46,626 bases of DNA from Marinobacter sp. AC-23 (lineage in GTDB: Bacteria > Pseudomonadota > Gammaproteobacteria > Pseudomonadales > Oleiphilaceae): positions 1-46,626 of the forward strand of contig NZ_MBPP01000035.1 of assembly GCF_001858325.1 (NCBI RefSeq), read 5' to 3'. Positions 19,927-28,896 of this stretch are shown here, one piece after another. Position numbers and translations under genes: made by a program. Numbering within the stretch: position 1 is the first letter of the stretch; each line of letters opens with the position of its first letter. The notes beneath the pieces were generated by a model. That model was given only the letters and a program-made list of their open reading frames with translations, made no database searches and was not told the origin of the DNA.

Positions 19927-19988
19927 AGACAGGATTATTTTACTGCGTTTATACAAGCGTGAATTTTAGGAACCGAACTCTCGACGCT

Positions 19989-20822
19989 TCATAGCCGCCG
20001 GTCAGCGCATCTATCGGAAAAAGGTGTGAACATAAAAACCAATCTAGGTACAGCCCACATCAGAAGTCCAGGATTTCTCAACCTAATCGACTGACGCACC
20101 TTAGAAAACAAAAACCGCTGCTTCATTACCGGAGTCATCTCCCCACACCACCGCCCATAAAATCGAGCCACAGAACTCACAGGCAGCCGAACCTTTCGCC
20201 CCGGCGCCCAGTGGACGATAACAGTAGGATCAATCTTTGCGTCGCCTCTACAAACCTCAACCAATCGAAAGAAAAAGTCCCAGTCCTGGTGTCGATCCAG
20301 ATGATTATCCCAATGAACCTTTTCACTTGCTTTACGCGTTAAAACATAGGTAGCGGTTTGAGCCTCGAATCCTTTGCCTTCAAAAAGGTAATCCGGACCA
20401 CTCTCATTTGGATCAAGGGGCCGTGACGGCCCTAATCTGAATCTCTTGCCATCAAACACTCGCATAGAGCCAAAACAAAAATCCAGGTCGTTTTCTTTGA
20501 TGAACTGAATAGATGCCTGGATATGATCAGACTCGTATTCATCGTCAGAATCCAGAAAGCCTATGTAATCACCCATTGCAACCGACATACCGAAGTTGCG
20601 CGCAACGTTTGCGTTTTTGCATTCTTTGAGTGAATGAAATTTGATGCGCTCATCGTTCAATTCATCAACAACAGAACGCAACAGCTCAGGGTACTTGGAG
20701 TTGTTCTCAACGACAACAACCTCGATATTCTGATGCGTTTGGTTTAAAACAGAGAGCACTGCGCGGCACAACTCGAATTCACGATTGCAGACCGGAATTA
20801 TTACTGAGGCCTTTTCTTCCAT
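19989..20822 (-). CDS. glycosyltransferase family 2
   Basis: This 277-residue GT-A enzyme has SVIIPVCNREFELCRAVLSVL at the N-terminus and the nucleotide-sugar/metal-binding FLDSDDEYE around residue 95. WDNHLDRHQDWDFFFRLVE is a typical acceptor-side segment. There is no membrane anchor. It is one of the repeat-unit transferases of the locus. About 160 bp of AT-rich DNA without features separates it from the wzy gene upstream. Confidence 0.92.
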   Translation of the reverse strand: MEEKASVIIPVCNREFELCRAVLSVLNQTHQNIEVVVVENNSKYPELLRSVVDELNDERIKFHSLKECKNANVARNFGMSVAMGDYIGFLDSDDEYESDHIQASIQFIKENDLDFCFGSMRVFDGKRFRLGPSRPLDPNESGPDYLFEGKGFEAQTATYVLTRKASEKVHWDNHLDRHQDWDFFFRLVEVCRGDAKIDPTVIVHWAPGRKVRLPVSSVARFYGRWCGEMTPVMKQRFLFSKVRQSIRLRNPGLLMWAVPRLVFMFTPFSDRCADRRL

Positions 20823-20981
20823 TATTATGAGCCCAAAACTAGCGAATTTAATTTATTCGAATTTACAAGTAACAGATTTAAAATAACGTTACTAAAATTT
20901 CCCACAGCATCTACCTAATGGGGCTTAGATAAACTATTATTTATCACCATATATGCCAAATTGGTCAAATCTCCAACAACC

Positions 20982-22055
20982 TCAATTGTCCAACCAAAAA
21001 AGGCTGTATGGCACAATTGTGTATTCAAAATCTCCTTTTCCACTATCGTATACCCGCTGCCCCTCATTCAGCATTCCAATTGCGGTTGACACAGTAAAAT
21101 AAATTACAAGCAACATAGCATACACAGAAAATGGTCTCACCTTAAACTCAGAAAAACGAAAAACTCTTTTCTCAAACACCAAAAATAAAAACACAAGAAA
21201 GGCCATTTGATAGAATCGATGAAAAACCGAGAACTTTGTTGTTAAAACCATCCACACCATCATTATAACGTAGGCAAAAATTGCTTCTGATGAAAAATTA
21301 CGATCAAGAAGAAGCATAAAAAAACCAAAAAATATCAAAGCAATCATTGAGACGGAAACATGAAAACCAGAATCTATATCTAGAACATAAACCTGAATTT
21401 TAAATATGAGGTAATCACCCATAAAAATCCATGCAAGCCAACCAAAAACTGCACAAGTCAAAATAACAAAAAAATAATCCCTAACCCTCGCCTTAGATCT
21501 TATAAGATATAAAGGTAATAAAGCGAAAACACTGACATGCGTCGCCAAAGCAAGGACTAGATAAACCCCTCCTTTTCTTGTTTTACAAAACAACAGGGAT
21601 TGAATGAAAAGTAGTAATGCAAGCCCTGCTCGCAACACATTAAGATTCAAAGAAACATAAAATATCAAGATGTAAGAAGAAAAGAAAAAAACACCATGAT
21701 GCATCTTTCCTACAATCTTAAAAATAAGTACTGCCTGTATAAATGAAAAAAACAAAAATACAGCAAAAACATCATCAAAAACCGCCGAAAAAACAATCAT
21801 TAACGACGCAAAAAATGGCTCCATATAACCAAAATACTCCACCCTCTCAGGCCAAGAAATTAACCTTTCAAAGTGTCTCGTATAGTTAAGTGTATCTTGG
21901 CCGACACTCCCGCGCAGACCTGCAAATAGCCAAACACAAGAAAACGAAGATAATAGAAAATACACTCTCCTAGGATCACTAGAGAACCGATAGACTGCAT
22001 AACAACTAATTGTATAGATATAAAACAAAAAATATATTATCAAAGATAAACTCAC
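20982..22055 (-). CDS. wzy: EpsG-family polysaccharide polymerase (Wzy)
   Basis: This 357-residue protein is almost entirely hydrophobic, with about ten membrane helices. The LFAGLRGSVGQDTLNYTRHFERL segment after the second helix is the hallmark of EpsG/Wzy-like polymerases. These enzymes join Wzx-exported repeat units in the periplasm. Base composition here is clearly more AT-rich than in the flanking export genes, which is usual for wzy and other serotype-specific genes and suggests horizontal acquisition. An IS30 remnant lies immediately upstream. Confidence 0.88.
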   Translation of the reverse strand: MSLSLIIYFLFYIYTISCYAVYRFSSDPRRVYFLLSSFSCVWLFAGLRGSVGQDTLNYTRHFERLISWPERVEYFGYMEPFFASLMIVFSAVFDDVFAVFLFFSFIQAVLIFKIVGKMHHGVFFFSSYILIFYVSLNLNVLRAGLALLLFIQSLLFCKTRKGGVYLVLALATHVSVFALLPLYLIRSKARVRDYFFVILTCAVFGWLAWIFMGDYLIFKIQVYVLDIDSGFHVSVSMIALIFFGFFMLLLDRNFSSEAIFAYVIMMVWMVLTTKFSVFHRFYQMAFLVFLFLVFEKRVFRFSEFKVRPFSVYAMLLVIYFTVSTAIGMLNEGQRVYDSGKGDFEYTIVPYSLFWLDN

Positions 22056-22134
22056 TAAGCTTAAAGCCTAACTTTTACAACCTTAAACTTTAATAAACAT
22101 TACCAGAAGAAAAAATACACTTTCACCCCTGGAT

Positions 22135-22341
22135 TCAAGTATTAAGTGCAGCACCGCTCGTATCCAAGCCTCCTGAGTATTCGCCCCAGAAAACTTTTGC
22201 CGGTGTGTGATAACCCAGCCGTTTTCGTAGTCAGTTATTCAGTCTGTTCACCGTTTGCCTGATTGCCTTTCTGGACACCTTGGCGAAGTCGGTGCCTTTC
22301 AAGAAGCTGTGCCTGTCCATCAAGAAGCTGTGCCTGTCCAT
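22135..22341 (-). mobile_element. IS30-family transposase C-terminal remnant
   Basis: On the minus strand a continuous frame reads KGTDFAKVSRKAIRQTVNRLNN, stop, LRKRLGYHTPAKVFW and ends SGAALNT. That is the C-terminus of an IS30 transposase with one in-frame TGA where CGA (Arg) is expected in the RPRKRLGY motif. The rest of the transposase and any terminal inverted repeats are gone. Upstream of KGTDF the frame is replaced by two tandem copies of a 21-bp unit. The 320-bp stretch 22056-22376 contains only this remnant. Confidence 0.8.
22300..22341 (+). repeat. tandem 21-bp repeat carrying AAGCTGTGCCTGTCCAT
   Basis: Two exact copies of a 21-bp unit (CAAG then AAGCTGTGCCTGTCCAT) lie side by side at 22300-22320 and 22321-22341. 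The 17-base core recurs at 43354, 44176 and, with changes, 46260, always in the same orientation. Confidence 0.9.
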
Positions 22342-22376
22342 GGTGTGCTGAACGTTCGCTAGTCGGAGACAGTCAG

Positions 22377-23384
22377 CTAAAGAAGTTTTCCATGCTTGAG
22401 TTTTCTCAAATACTCATACAACCAGCCAGCCTTTTTTCGAAGTAGTTGCCTTAACAGGCTGTAATTAAAAGCAAGAAACTCCAGCAGCGACATTCCCTCG
22501 GCCCCCTCAAGAGCATACAAAGCGCTCCGCTGCGCATAGTGAATACTTAACTTGTGACTTCCAACTCGCCGATAGTACTGTGAAATCCAAAACATACTGT
22601 TCAAACTATGAGCAGTTCTTTTTTGCTCGCCCACCAGCGACCAAATACCGTCGGCATGGGTACGATAGCCACCTGGCAACAATTCGGGCATATACTTATA
22701 ACCACCGATCTTACCAAGTCGGCTGAACAAGAAAGCATCACCATTGAGGATCTTGGAGTGCTCCTCCGGGAAAACATCAAAATCGCTTCGGAACATGGCG
22801 GTCAACGTCAGGATAAACCATCCACGAGATAGCTTCGCGCCAGTTGCGTCTCGCTTAGCATACTCAGGAAGCTTCGATGCTTTAATTATCTCATCACCTT
22901 CGAATATAAATGCATCGTGTCCGCACACTGCATACTCTGGATTAGCTCTTAGAAAGTCGGCCTGAACCTGCAGTTTTTTTTCGTCAAGCCAATAATCATC
23001 ACCCTCACAAAACGCGAAGAATTCACCCTGCGCCATTTTTGAGGTAAAAAAGGTCGGCTTTAGTCCTTTGCTAAACTGATTTTCTTCCTGAAGTACCGGC
23101 TTAATAATGGTTGGGTACCGTTCTGCATACTCTCTTATGATCGCTACTGAATTGTCGGTTGATGCATCATCATGAACAATCACTTCCCAGGGGAAGTCCG
23201 TTTTCTGCATCAAGAAACTGTTCAGCGCATCTTCAATGAAATTTTCATGATTGAAACAATGGCAGAGAATCGACACAACAGGTTTGCTATTGAATGACTT
23301 CCAACCGCCGATAATTTCTGACTCACTCGGCGGCTTTGGCGGCCTGAGTACTGGAGAGCCAATCTTCAGTTCTAACGTGTCCAT
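22377..23384 (-). CDS. glycosyltransferase family 2
   Basis: This 335-residue GT-A enzyme opens its catalytic domain with VSILCHCFNHENFIEDALNSF at about residue 33, followed by VIVHDDASTDNS and FCEGDDYWLDEKKLQVQ with the DD metal-binding site. This pattern is common in transferases of O-antigen and capsule loci. The ATG overlaps the end of the wzx gene by one base (23384), so the two are translationally coupled. The sugar specificity is unknown. Confidence 0.92.
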   Translation of the reverse strand: MDTLELKIGSPVLRPPKPPSESEIIGGWKSFNSKPVVSILCHCFNHENFIEDALNSFLMQKTDFPWEVIVHDDASTDNSVAIIREYAERYPTIIKPVLQEENQFSKGLKPTFFTSKMAQGEFFAFCEGDDYWLDEKKLQVQADFLRANPEYAVCGHDAFIFEGDEIIKASKLPEYAKRDATGAKLSRGWFILTLTAMFRSDFDVFPEEHSKILNGDAFLFSRLGKIGGYKYMPELLPGGYRTHADGIWSLVGEQKRTAHSLNSMFWISQYYRRVGSHKLSIHYAQRSALYALEGAEGMSLLEFLAFNYSLLRQLLRKKAGWLYEYLRKLKHGKLL

Positions 23385-24844
23385 TAAGCCTTTCTGAACC
23401 TCCTACAAGGAAAAACACTAAAAATGTACTGAGTTGTTACTTCAAACCGCTGTTTATTGAACAGCACATTGAAAATCAGGAAAACAAACAGCATTAAAAG
23501 CGAACTGCAGATAATGAGCACCAAAGAGTGCCATTCAAAGCTTCTAACAAAAGCATAGCCAACACCGGCAGCGATAAAACTAATCACCAATGTAGGAACA
23601 AAATCTTGCGCTTGCTCACCTACACCATAACCAAGAAGTCTGCTCGAAAAGTAGCTATTTGGAATATAGTTGATTACTGATGTGACAACTTGTCCGATAA
23701 TGATTGCGTGAACACCATAGCGATAGGTTGCAATCAGCACTAAACCGCTTATCGACTTCTTGATAACTTCAAGATACAGGAACAGGTCCGACCGCCCCTT
23801 TACTTTCAATATATTCAGATTAATTGAATGCAATGGTAGCATGACAGATGCAACGCAGAGCAGCTGAAAATATGGCACTGCCGGCGACCACTTTTCAGGC
23901 AGAAATATATCAAATATAGGGCCAGCCACAGCGGCGGTAAACAGGATGCCGGGAAATAGCATCATGGTCATCAAGATGACTATTTTCTTGTAGCCCTGCT
24001 TGAGCCGAGCATTGTCATTCTGGACCGATGCCAACGCAGGATAAGTGACTGCCTGAATTGAACGAACTAACTGCTGAACGATCAGCTCTTTGAGCTTGTT
24101 GGCAAAGAAGTACAGGCCTGCAATCGGTGCTGAAAACACCTTTGCTATCACGATTACATACAGGTTCTGAAAAACCGTATCCAGCACGCCAGACAAAAAC
24201 AGTTTATACCCGAAATTGTACATGCCCTTTACAGAAGGCCAACTGAACTGTCTAGTTGGGTGCCAGCCTTCCATCTTCCAGAGCAATGCTGTGTGCAAAA
24301 ATGCATTCAGTAGAGTTTGACTGACAAGCGCCCACACGCCCCACCCGATATAGGCAAGGTATACCGCAGTAACACCGGATATCACGCTTGCCGGGAAACT
24401 TGCTTTGAGTTGTGCCTTGAAGTTGAGCGTGCGGCTAAGGCTCGCAACCTGCACAACCTGAAACGACATAATGATGACGCTCAGCGATGCTACCCGGATT
24501 AAATCTACCAGCCGGGGCTCTTCATAAAAGTCCGCGATGGCTGGGGCAGCTGCAAACAACACTCCATAAGAAATCAGGCCCAACAGCAGGTTGGCATAGA
24601 ATGCGGTGGCATAGTCTTCCTGAGTGATGCTCTCCAGGCGAATCAAAGCCTCTCGAAACCCGGAATCCATCAGGGAGCCACCAAGTGCCAGGAATACCGC
24701 CATCATGGCCACTAGCCCGAAATCCTCAGGCACTAGAAAGCGTGCCAGTAGCAACGTGACGAGTATACCAACGCCGCGTGTGGCCAGTTGTTGGCTGAAA
24801 TTCCAGAGAATTCCGGTGGTGGTTTTGGAGCCTAGGGAACTCAT
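23384..24844 (-). CDS. wzx: Wzx-type repeat-unit flippase
   Basis: This MOP-superfamily exporter of about 486 residues has 12-14 predicted membrane helices. MSSLGSKTTTGILWNFSQQLATRGVGILVTLLLARFLVPEDFGLVAMMAVF is the canonical first helix pair of Wzx/RfbX-like lipopolysaccharide biosynthesis proteins. The start at 24844 is chosen because the family begins there and a GGAAG lies upstream; a longer frame to 24898 lacks support. It would flip the undecaprenyl-linked repeat unit to the periplasm for the Wzy polymerase encoded downstream. Confidence 0.92.
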   Translation of the reverse strand: MSSLGSKTTTGILWNFSQQLATRGVGILVTLLLARFLVPEDFGLVAMMAVFLALGGSLMDSGFREALIRLESITQEDYATAFYANLLLGLISYGVLFAAAPAIADFYEEPRLVDLIRVASLSVIIMSFQVVQVASLSRTLNFKAQLKASFPASVISGVTAVYLAYIGWGVWALVSQTLLNAFLHTALLWKMEGWHPTRQFSWPSVKGMYNFGYKLFLSGVLDTVFQNLYVIVIAKVFSAPIAGLYFFANKLKELIVQQLVRSIQAVTYPALASVQNDNARLKQGYKKIVILMTMMLFPGILFTAAVAGPIFDIFLPEKWSPAVPYFQLLCVASVMLPLHSINLNILKVKGRSDLFLYLEVIKKSISGLVLIATYRYGVHAIIIGQVVTSVINYIPNSYFSSRLLGYGVGEQAQDFVPTLVISFIAAGVGYAFVRSFEWHSLVLIICSSLLMLFVFLIFNVLFNKQRFEVTTQYIFSVFPCRRFRKA

Positions 24845-25004
24845 GCCTTTATCTTCCAAAGGAAGATATAATTGGGCTTGATAAAATATACATGTCAAGA
24901 AATTCCGAGATACTTCTATAGGGGGTGCGACTGACTTCCGTCACTTAACCTTTTTGTACTATTTTCACAGTTTAAAGAAAGCTTTTACGGTATAAACTTT
25001 AGTC

Positions 25005-25045
25005 CCGAAAAAAATTGAGAAACACTGGGGCGTGTGACATGCCCC
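25005..25045 (-). terminator. possible terminator or attenuator after the acyl carrier protein gene
   Basis: A GGGGC/GCCCC stem (25027-25045) is followed on the minus strand, after about 11 bases, by a run of seven T. It sits in the 160-bp gap between the ACP gene and wzx, and could reduce read-through from the sugar module into the wzx part. Confidence 0.35.
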
Positions 25046-25060
25046 GCTAGTGAACAAAAA

Positions 25061-25297
25061 CTATTGTTTTGCAATAAACTCAACAATCTTTTCAGGCGTA
25101 TCCAAAGCCTCAGCTTCATCATCGCTGATAGTTACACCTGCAGCCTCTCCCACATCCATAACCACCAGCATCACATCAAGAGAGTCCACACCAAGATTTT
25201 CGAGCGTTTCGCCCATTTTGTCTTCAGACATTTCCAGCCCTTCGACATTCTTTTCCAGCATCGACATAACAACCTTTACAGCTTCTTCGCGATTCAT
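25061..25297 (-). CDS. dedicated acyl carrier protein
   Basis: This 78-residue acidic protein has the ACP fold signature: the phosphopantetheine site Ser39 in ENLGVDSLDVMLVVMDV and the usual helix pattern (MNREEAVKVVMSMLEK at the start, DTPEKIVEFI at the end). It is not in a fatty acid biosynthesis cluster. It lies 18 bp downstream of a KAS III gene in a sugar module, so it should carry a special acyl chain for a sugar. Small ACPs of this kind occur in the flagellin glycosylation island of P. aeruginosa a-type strains. Confidence 0.92.
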   Translation of the reverse strand: MNREEAVKVVMSMLEKNVEGLEMSEDKMGETLENLGVDSLDVMLVVMDVGEAAGVTISDDEAEALDTPEKIVEFIAKQ

Positions 25298-25315
25298 AAC
25301 AGTTTCCTTTAGCTC

Positions 25316-26239
25316 TTACTTTACCTGTGTGTAAATTGCAGTCGCCCAAGACAGCCCAACACCAAATCCTGACATAAGGATCGTTCCCGGGCTGCTATCG
25401 AGCTCTTTTTCGAGTAGCAGTGGTATGGAGGAGGATACCGTATTACCAGTTTCAGCTAGTTTAATAGGTGCTTTTTCAGCCGGTATTCCAGCCCGCTTGA
25501 TGGTGTTCTCCAGCATAAAGCGGCTACCCTGGTGAAGGAGAAAAAGATCAACGTCTTCCATCTTCAACTCTGCACTTTCCAGAACTCGCTTGATCTGTTT
25601 GGGTACATCTTGCAAAGCAAAATTGAAAACAGCCCTGCCATTCATTTCGAGCAGGTTGCTGTTTTTTTGAAGCGCCTCACTACCAGCGCCTTTGGTTGAG
25701 AACTTAGCGCTGGACAATGTGTAACGGGGTGAATCGCTGATGAGCGTAACGGATGCCGCGTCTCCAAACAGCAGGCAGGTATTCTTATCTTCAGGGTTCA
25801 GGATTCTGGAATAAGGATCGCAAGTGAACAGCAACCCTTTTTTCATGCCGTTCGCCGCCATGAACGCCTGAACCACACTTAAGCCATACACGTATCCGGA
25901 ACATCCCAGGCCAATGTCAAAGCAGGCACAGTCTTCCGATAAACCGAGTTCGGCATGAACCAAAGCCGAGTTGTGAGGCAAGCCGCCGTTATCCGGGTTT
26001 TGGGTGCACAAAACCACACATTCAATGTCGGCTGGGTCAACACTCACTTTCTCACACAAGCTCTTGAAGGCGGCGATGCTCGCGCTAACAACAGAATCCT
26101 CTGCCTCAAATCTCGGTAGTGTGGTCACACCAATTTTTTGTTCCACGAACTCCCGATCTGTCTCAAACCGATCCGCCTGTTCCAGATTATCAACGCGCCC
26201 TTTCGGAAGGTAACTGGCGATAGACTGAATGCCTAGCAT
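25316..26239 (-). CDS. 3-oxoacyl-ACP synthase III family enzyme
   Basis: This protein is 307 residues from the ATG at 26239, chosen for its AAGGGG ribosome binding site; an in-frame ATG at 26269 overlaps the preceding stop. The thiolase-fold KAS III triad is complete: Cys113 in DIGLGCSGYVYGL, His in LFLLHQGSRFM (~235), Asn in ETGNTVSSSIPLLL (~265). This class condenses acyl-CoA with malonyl-ACP, or transfers acyl groups. Next to a private ACP and an acyltransferase it most likely makes a short oxoacyl or hydroxyacyl chain for N-acylation of an amino sugar. No ketoreductase is in the module, so any reduction would use the cell's FabG. Confidence 0.92.
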   Translation of the reverse strand: MLGIQSIASYLPKGRVDNLEQADRFETDREFVEQKIGVTTLPRFEAEDSVVSASIAAFKSLCEKVSVDPADIECVVLCTQNPDNGGLPHNSALVHAELGLSEDCACFDIGLGCSGYVYGLSVVQAFMAANGMKKGLLFTCDPYSRILNPEDKNTCLLFGDAASVTLISDSPRYTLSSAKFSTKGAGSEALQKNSNLLEMNGRAVFNFALQDVPKQIKRVLESAELKMEDVDLFLLHQGSRFMLENTIKRAGIPAEKAPIKLAETGNTVSSSIPLLLEKELDSSPGTILMSGFGVGLSWATAIYTQVK

Positions 26240-26265
26240 GGTTTGCCCCTTAGTCACTGAGTTTG

Positions 26266-26838
26266 TCATGAGAAGTACATATCTCCGATTTTCTCGCCAT
26301 TAACCAGTACATCACTGCATGTCAGCCGCGTACCCACCTGTTTCGTGATTCGGAGTTCCACCTTATCCGGAGCTGGAATGGGAAACTGGCCATCATATCG
26401 GGAGAAAACCCATTTTTTGGAATCGTCAATACACTCCTGGTGCACCTTCTTGCAGAGTGATACCAACAGTTCAATTCGATCTTGATGGTGGGGATTTTCT
26501 TGCACGATGCTTTTTTCTCCTAGCACTGCACCCCGGCACACCTCTGGCTCATCAAACTCCTGCCGGTCAGCTACCTCTGTTTCCGACGATTCGTTGATGC
26601 ATAGCCCAAAACTTTCGCCATCTTTACCAGAAATTTTTGCAGCTACTGGATCGTCCGTGGTGGGTGAGCGTTGCTCCAGCACACAGACTGGGCTGTGAAT
26701 CATGCGTTTGAAAGAAACATTGATCATGCCCTCAGTCAGACCTCGTTGGCCTGCCGCATGAACCAATGCGTTAAATAGACTGGTTCCTTGGACATAATTC
26801 CTGTTGCCTTTGAAGGCAAACTTCAGGCTCTCGGGCAT
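26266..26838 (-). CDS. unknown protein of the acyl-sugar module
   Basis: I do not recognise this 190-residue protein. It has no signal peptide or membrane segment. It opens MPESLKFAFKGNRNYVQGTSLFNALV and ends with alternating beta-like segments (VELRITKQVGTRLTCSDVLVNGEKIGDMYFS). The pattern VQGTSLFNA and the beta-rich C-terminus loosely suggest a hot-dog or acyl-binding fold, but no catalytic residues can be named. Its stop overlaps the first possible start of the KAS III gene (ATGA), and it follows the LpxD-like gene by 13 bp. It is therefore embedded in the acyl-sugar operon and probably helps make or shuttle the acyl group. Confidence 0.8.
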   Translation of the reverse strand: MPESLKFAFKGNRNYVQGTSLFNALVHAAGQRGLTEGMINVSFKRMIHSPVCVLEQRSPTTDDPVAAKISGKDGESFGLCINESSETEVADRQEFDEPEVCRGAVLGEKSIVQENPHHQDRIELLVSLCKKVHQECIDDSKKWVFSRYDGQFPIPAPDKVELRITKQVGTRLTCSDVLVNGEKIGDMYFS

Positions 26839-26851
26839 AACTACTCCTGAT

Positions 26852-27799
26852 CTATCGCTTGGGGCCGGTTTTCAGGCCTACCATTCGCTTAGCTGGATTA
26901 CCAAACATAGAGTGCTGTGCTTCGACATCCTTAACCACAACACTCCCCATACCCAGCGACGCTTCCTCACCTATCACCAAATTGTCACGAACGCTAACGC
27001 CCATGGCTATGGTGGCTCTGGCACAAACAGTCGTGTGTCCACCTAACAGTGTACCTACAGACATCCAAACACTGTCTTCTACAATCGCGCCATGGCCAAT
27101 GTTGCACAGATTACCAATGACAACCTCACTGCCAATAAAGGTTGGTGCCAAGATGCCCTCGGCCACCACGGTATTGGCTCCAATTTCAGTTTTGTCACCA
27201 ATACACACACCGCCCACATGAGGAAACTTCAGTAGCCTGCCATCCTTCGCACGGTATACAGTGACGCCATCACTGCCGATTACCACATTTTCCCGAATGA
27301 CCGTATTTTTGCCAATGCGGGTGCCGGTTTTAATCACCGCACCGGCACTGACGATGCTTCCGGCACCTACTTCTACCCCCGGCTCAATAACTGCGGAGCT
27401 CGCTACTTGTGCGTCGTTTGAAATGGTCGCTTCTTTCGTGAAACCACGTTGGTGGGCATCCAAACCTTCAGAAGTGATTAGCCATTCCAGCACATCTATG
27501 AATGCAGCTCTTGGGTCAGATATCTGGCAGAATTGATTAGACCCTTGAATGGTTTCATCCGGAATATCATCGATCAAAACTAACGATTCTGTCAGCGTTT
27601 TAGCCTTGGAAAAATGTTCACGAGTAGAGAAAACCAATTGTCTGTGGCCGCCGTTACGCGAATCACAGGTGCCTTCTAATGGCACATCACCAAGACCGGC
27701 AAGCTCTGCCTGGAAAGAGTATTTTTGCTCCAGGAAAGCAATGACCTGAGCCGAGCCAATTGAATTTCTAAAGAAAGCTCCGGACGATGGTTTATTCAC
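26852..27799 (-). CDS. LpxD-like N-acyltransferase, left-handed beta-helix
   Basis: This 315-residue protein has an N-terminal ~120-residue domain and a hexapeptide-repeat left-handed beta-helix (about 125-305) like LpxD. The His expected to be the general base is His236 in NLCNIGHGAIVEDS, close to LpxD His239 in length terms. IGDKTEIGANTVVAEG and the terminal FGNPAKRMVG fit the family. LpxD uses an acyl-ACP to acylate an amino sugar. Here the neighbours are a VioA-like aminotransferase, a private ACP and KAS III, so the predicted substrate is dTDP-4-amino-4,6-dideoxyglucose rather than a lipid A precursor. It overlaps the aminotransferase gene by 4 bp. Confidence 0.85.
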   Translation of the reverse strand: MNKPSSGAFFRNSIGSAQVIAFLEQKYSFQAELAGLGDVPLEGTCDSRNGGHRQLVFSTREHFSKAKTLTESLVLIDDIPDETIQGSNQFCQISDPRAAFIDVLEWLITSEGLDAHQRGFTKEATISNDAQVASSAVIEPGVEVGAGSIVSAGAVIKTGTRIGKNTVIRENVVIGSDGVTVYRAKDGRLLKFPHVGGVCIGDKTEIGANTVVAEGILAPTFIGSEVVIGNLCNIGHGAIVEDSVWMSVGTLLGGHTTVCARATIAMGVSVRDNLVIGEEASLGMGSVVVKDVEAQHSMFGNPAKRMVGLKTGPKR

Positions 27800-28896
27800 T
27801 CCCCCACCTCTACAACCTTTTGTGCGATTCTGCTGATGTCTTCAGTGCTCAGCCCGGAATAAATCGGCAGGCACACAATTCGTTCGGCCAAATTTCTAGA
27901 CTCAGGGCAATCTTTGAAGCCAACACCCAAGCAGGTTACGGATTCGAGCGAGGGATAAAAATACCGGCGCGCTAGTACTCCACAATCACGTAGCGAGGAC
28001 ATTGCTCTGGTTAAGCGTTCATTGTCCTTTAATGCAACTGGGTAGTAGGCGTGGTTGTAGGTTGTGTTGGGTTGAGTTTGTTGTTTCTGAACCTTGCCAA
28101 CCAGGCGACTATCATACGTTTCAGTTACTTCCTGCCGATCTTGACCAATTTGGTCCATTTCATCCAGCACACAAAGCCCCATCGCCGCCTGCAACTCATT
28201 CATCTTGGCGTTGATACCCAAATCATCAATCGCCTCCGGCCCTGTGATGCCGAAGTTAATCATCGTCTTCGCCCGCTCTAGGTCTTCCTTGCGCTTAAAC
28301 ACAATCGCCCCACCCTCACCGGTGTGGAACAGCTTGGTTGCGTGGAAGCTGAGGGTGGCGGCATCGCCGTGTTTGAGCAGGCTTTCGCCCTTATACTTCA
28401 CACCGAAGGCATGGGAGGCATCGTAGATGACTTTTAGGCTGTACTTCTGAGCGATGACATCGATGGCTTCTACATCGCAGGCGTTACCGAATACGTGTAC
28501 CGGTACGATAGCGCGTGTGTTCGAGGTGATGGCCGCTTCGATGTTGTTCGGGTCTAGACACCAGGTTTGCGGGTTGATATCTGCGAACACTGGCTCTATG
28601 CCGTCCCACTTCAGGGAGCTTGCAGTGGCTATGAAGGTAAAGGGTGTGGTGATGGCTTCAGACGGTTTACCGTTTACGGGTTCATTGACACCCAGTGCGT
28701 GATAAGCAATCTGCAGTGCCAGGGTACCGTTTGAGACAAGCAGCAAGTTTTCCACGCCCAGGTAGTCTTCCAGCCGGCGGGTGAGTTCCTGCAGTAGTGG
28801 GCCGTTATTGGTCAGCCAGTTGCGCTCATAGATGCCATCTATGTACTGGTTGAGCTTGTCTCGGCTGGGGAGGTAGGGCTTGGTGACGGGGATCAT
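27796..28896 (-). CDS. vioA: dTDP-4-amino-4,6-dideoxyglucose (viosamine) aminotransferase, VioA-like
   Basis: This 366-residue DegT/DnrJ/EryC1 aminotransferase has the PLP Lys188 in [14 protein letters not shown]. Its N-terminus [14 protein letters not shown] and [23 protein letters not shown] closely follow VioA-type enzymes, which convert dTDP-4-keto-6-deoxyglucose to dTDP-viosamine. It overlaps rmlA by 4 bp upstream and the acyltransferase by 4 bp downstream. rmlA and rmlB directly provide its substrate, and no rmlC or rmlD is in the window, which favours the amino sugar over rhamnose. An alternative is a related Qui3N/Fuc3N-type aminotransferase, but no keto-isomerase (FdtA/QdtA) is present. 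Confidence 0.85.
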   Translation of the reverse strand: MIPVTKPYLPSRDKLNQYIDGIYERNWLTNNGPLLQELTRRLEDYLGVENLLLVSNGTLALQIAYHALGVNEPVNGKPSEAITTPFTFIATASSLKWDGIEPVFADINPQTWCLDPNNIEAAITSNTRAIVPVHVFGNACDVEAIDVIAQKYSLKVIYDASHAFGVKYKGESLLKHGDAATLSFHATKLFHTGEGGAIVFKRKEDLERAKTMINFGITGPEAIDDLGINAKMNELQAAMGLCVLDEMDQIGQDRQEVTETYDSRLVGKVQKQQTQPNTTYNHAYYPVALKDNERLTRAMSSLRDCGVLARRYFYPSLESVTCLGVGFKDCPESRNLAERIVCLPIYSGLSTEDISRIAQKVVEVGE

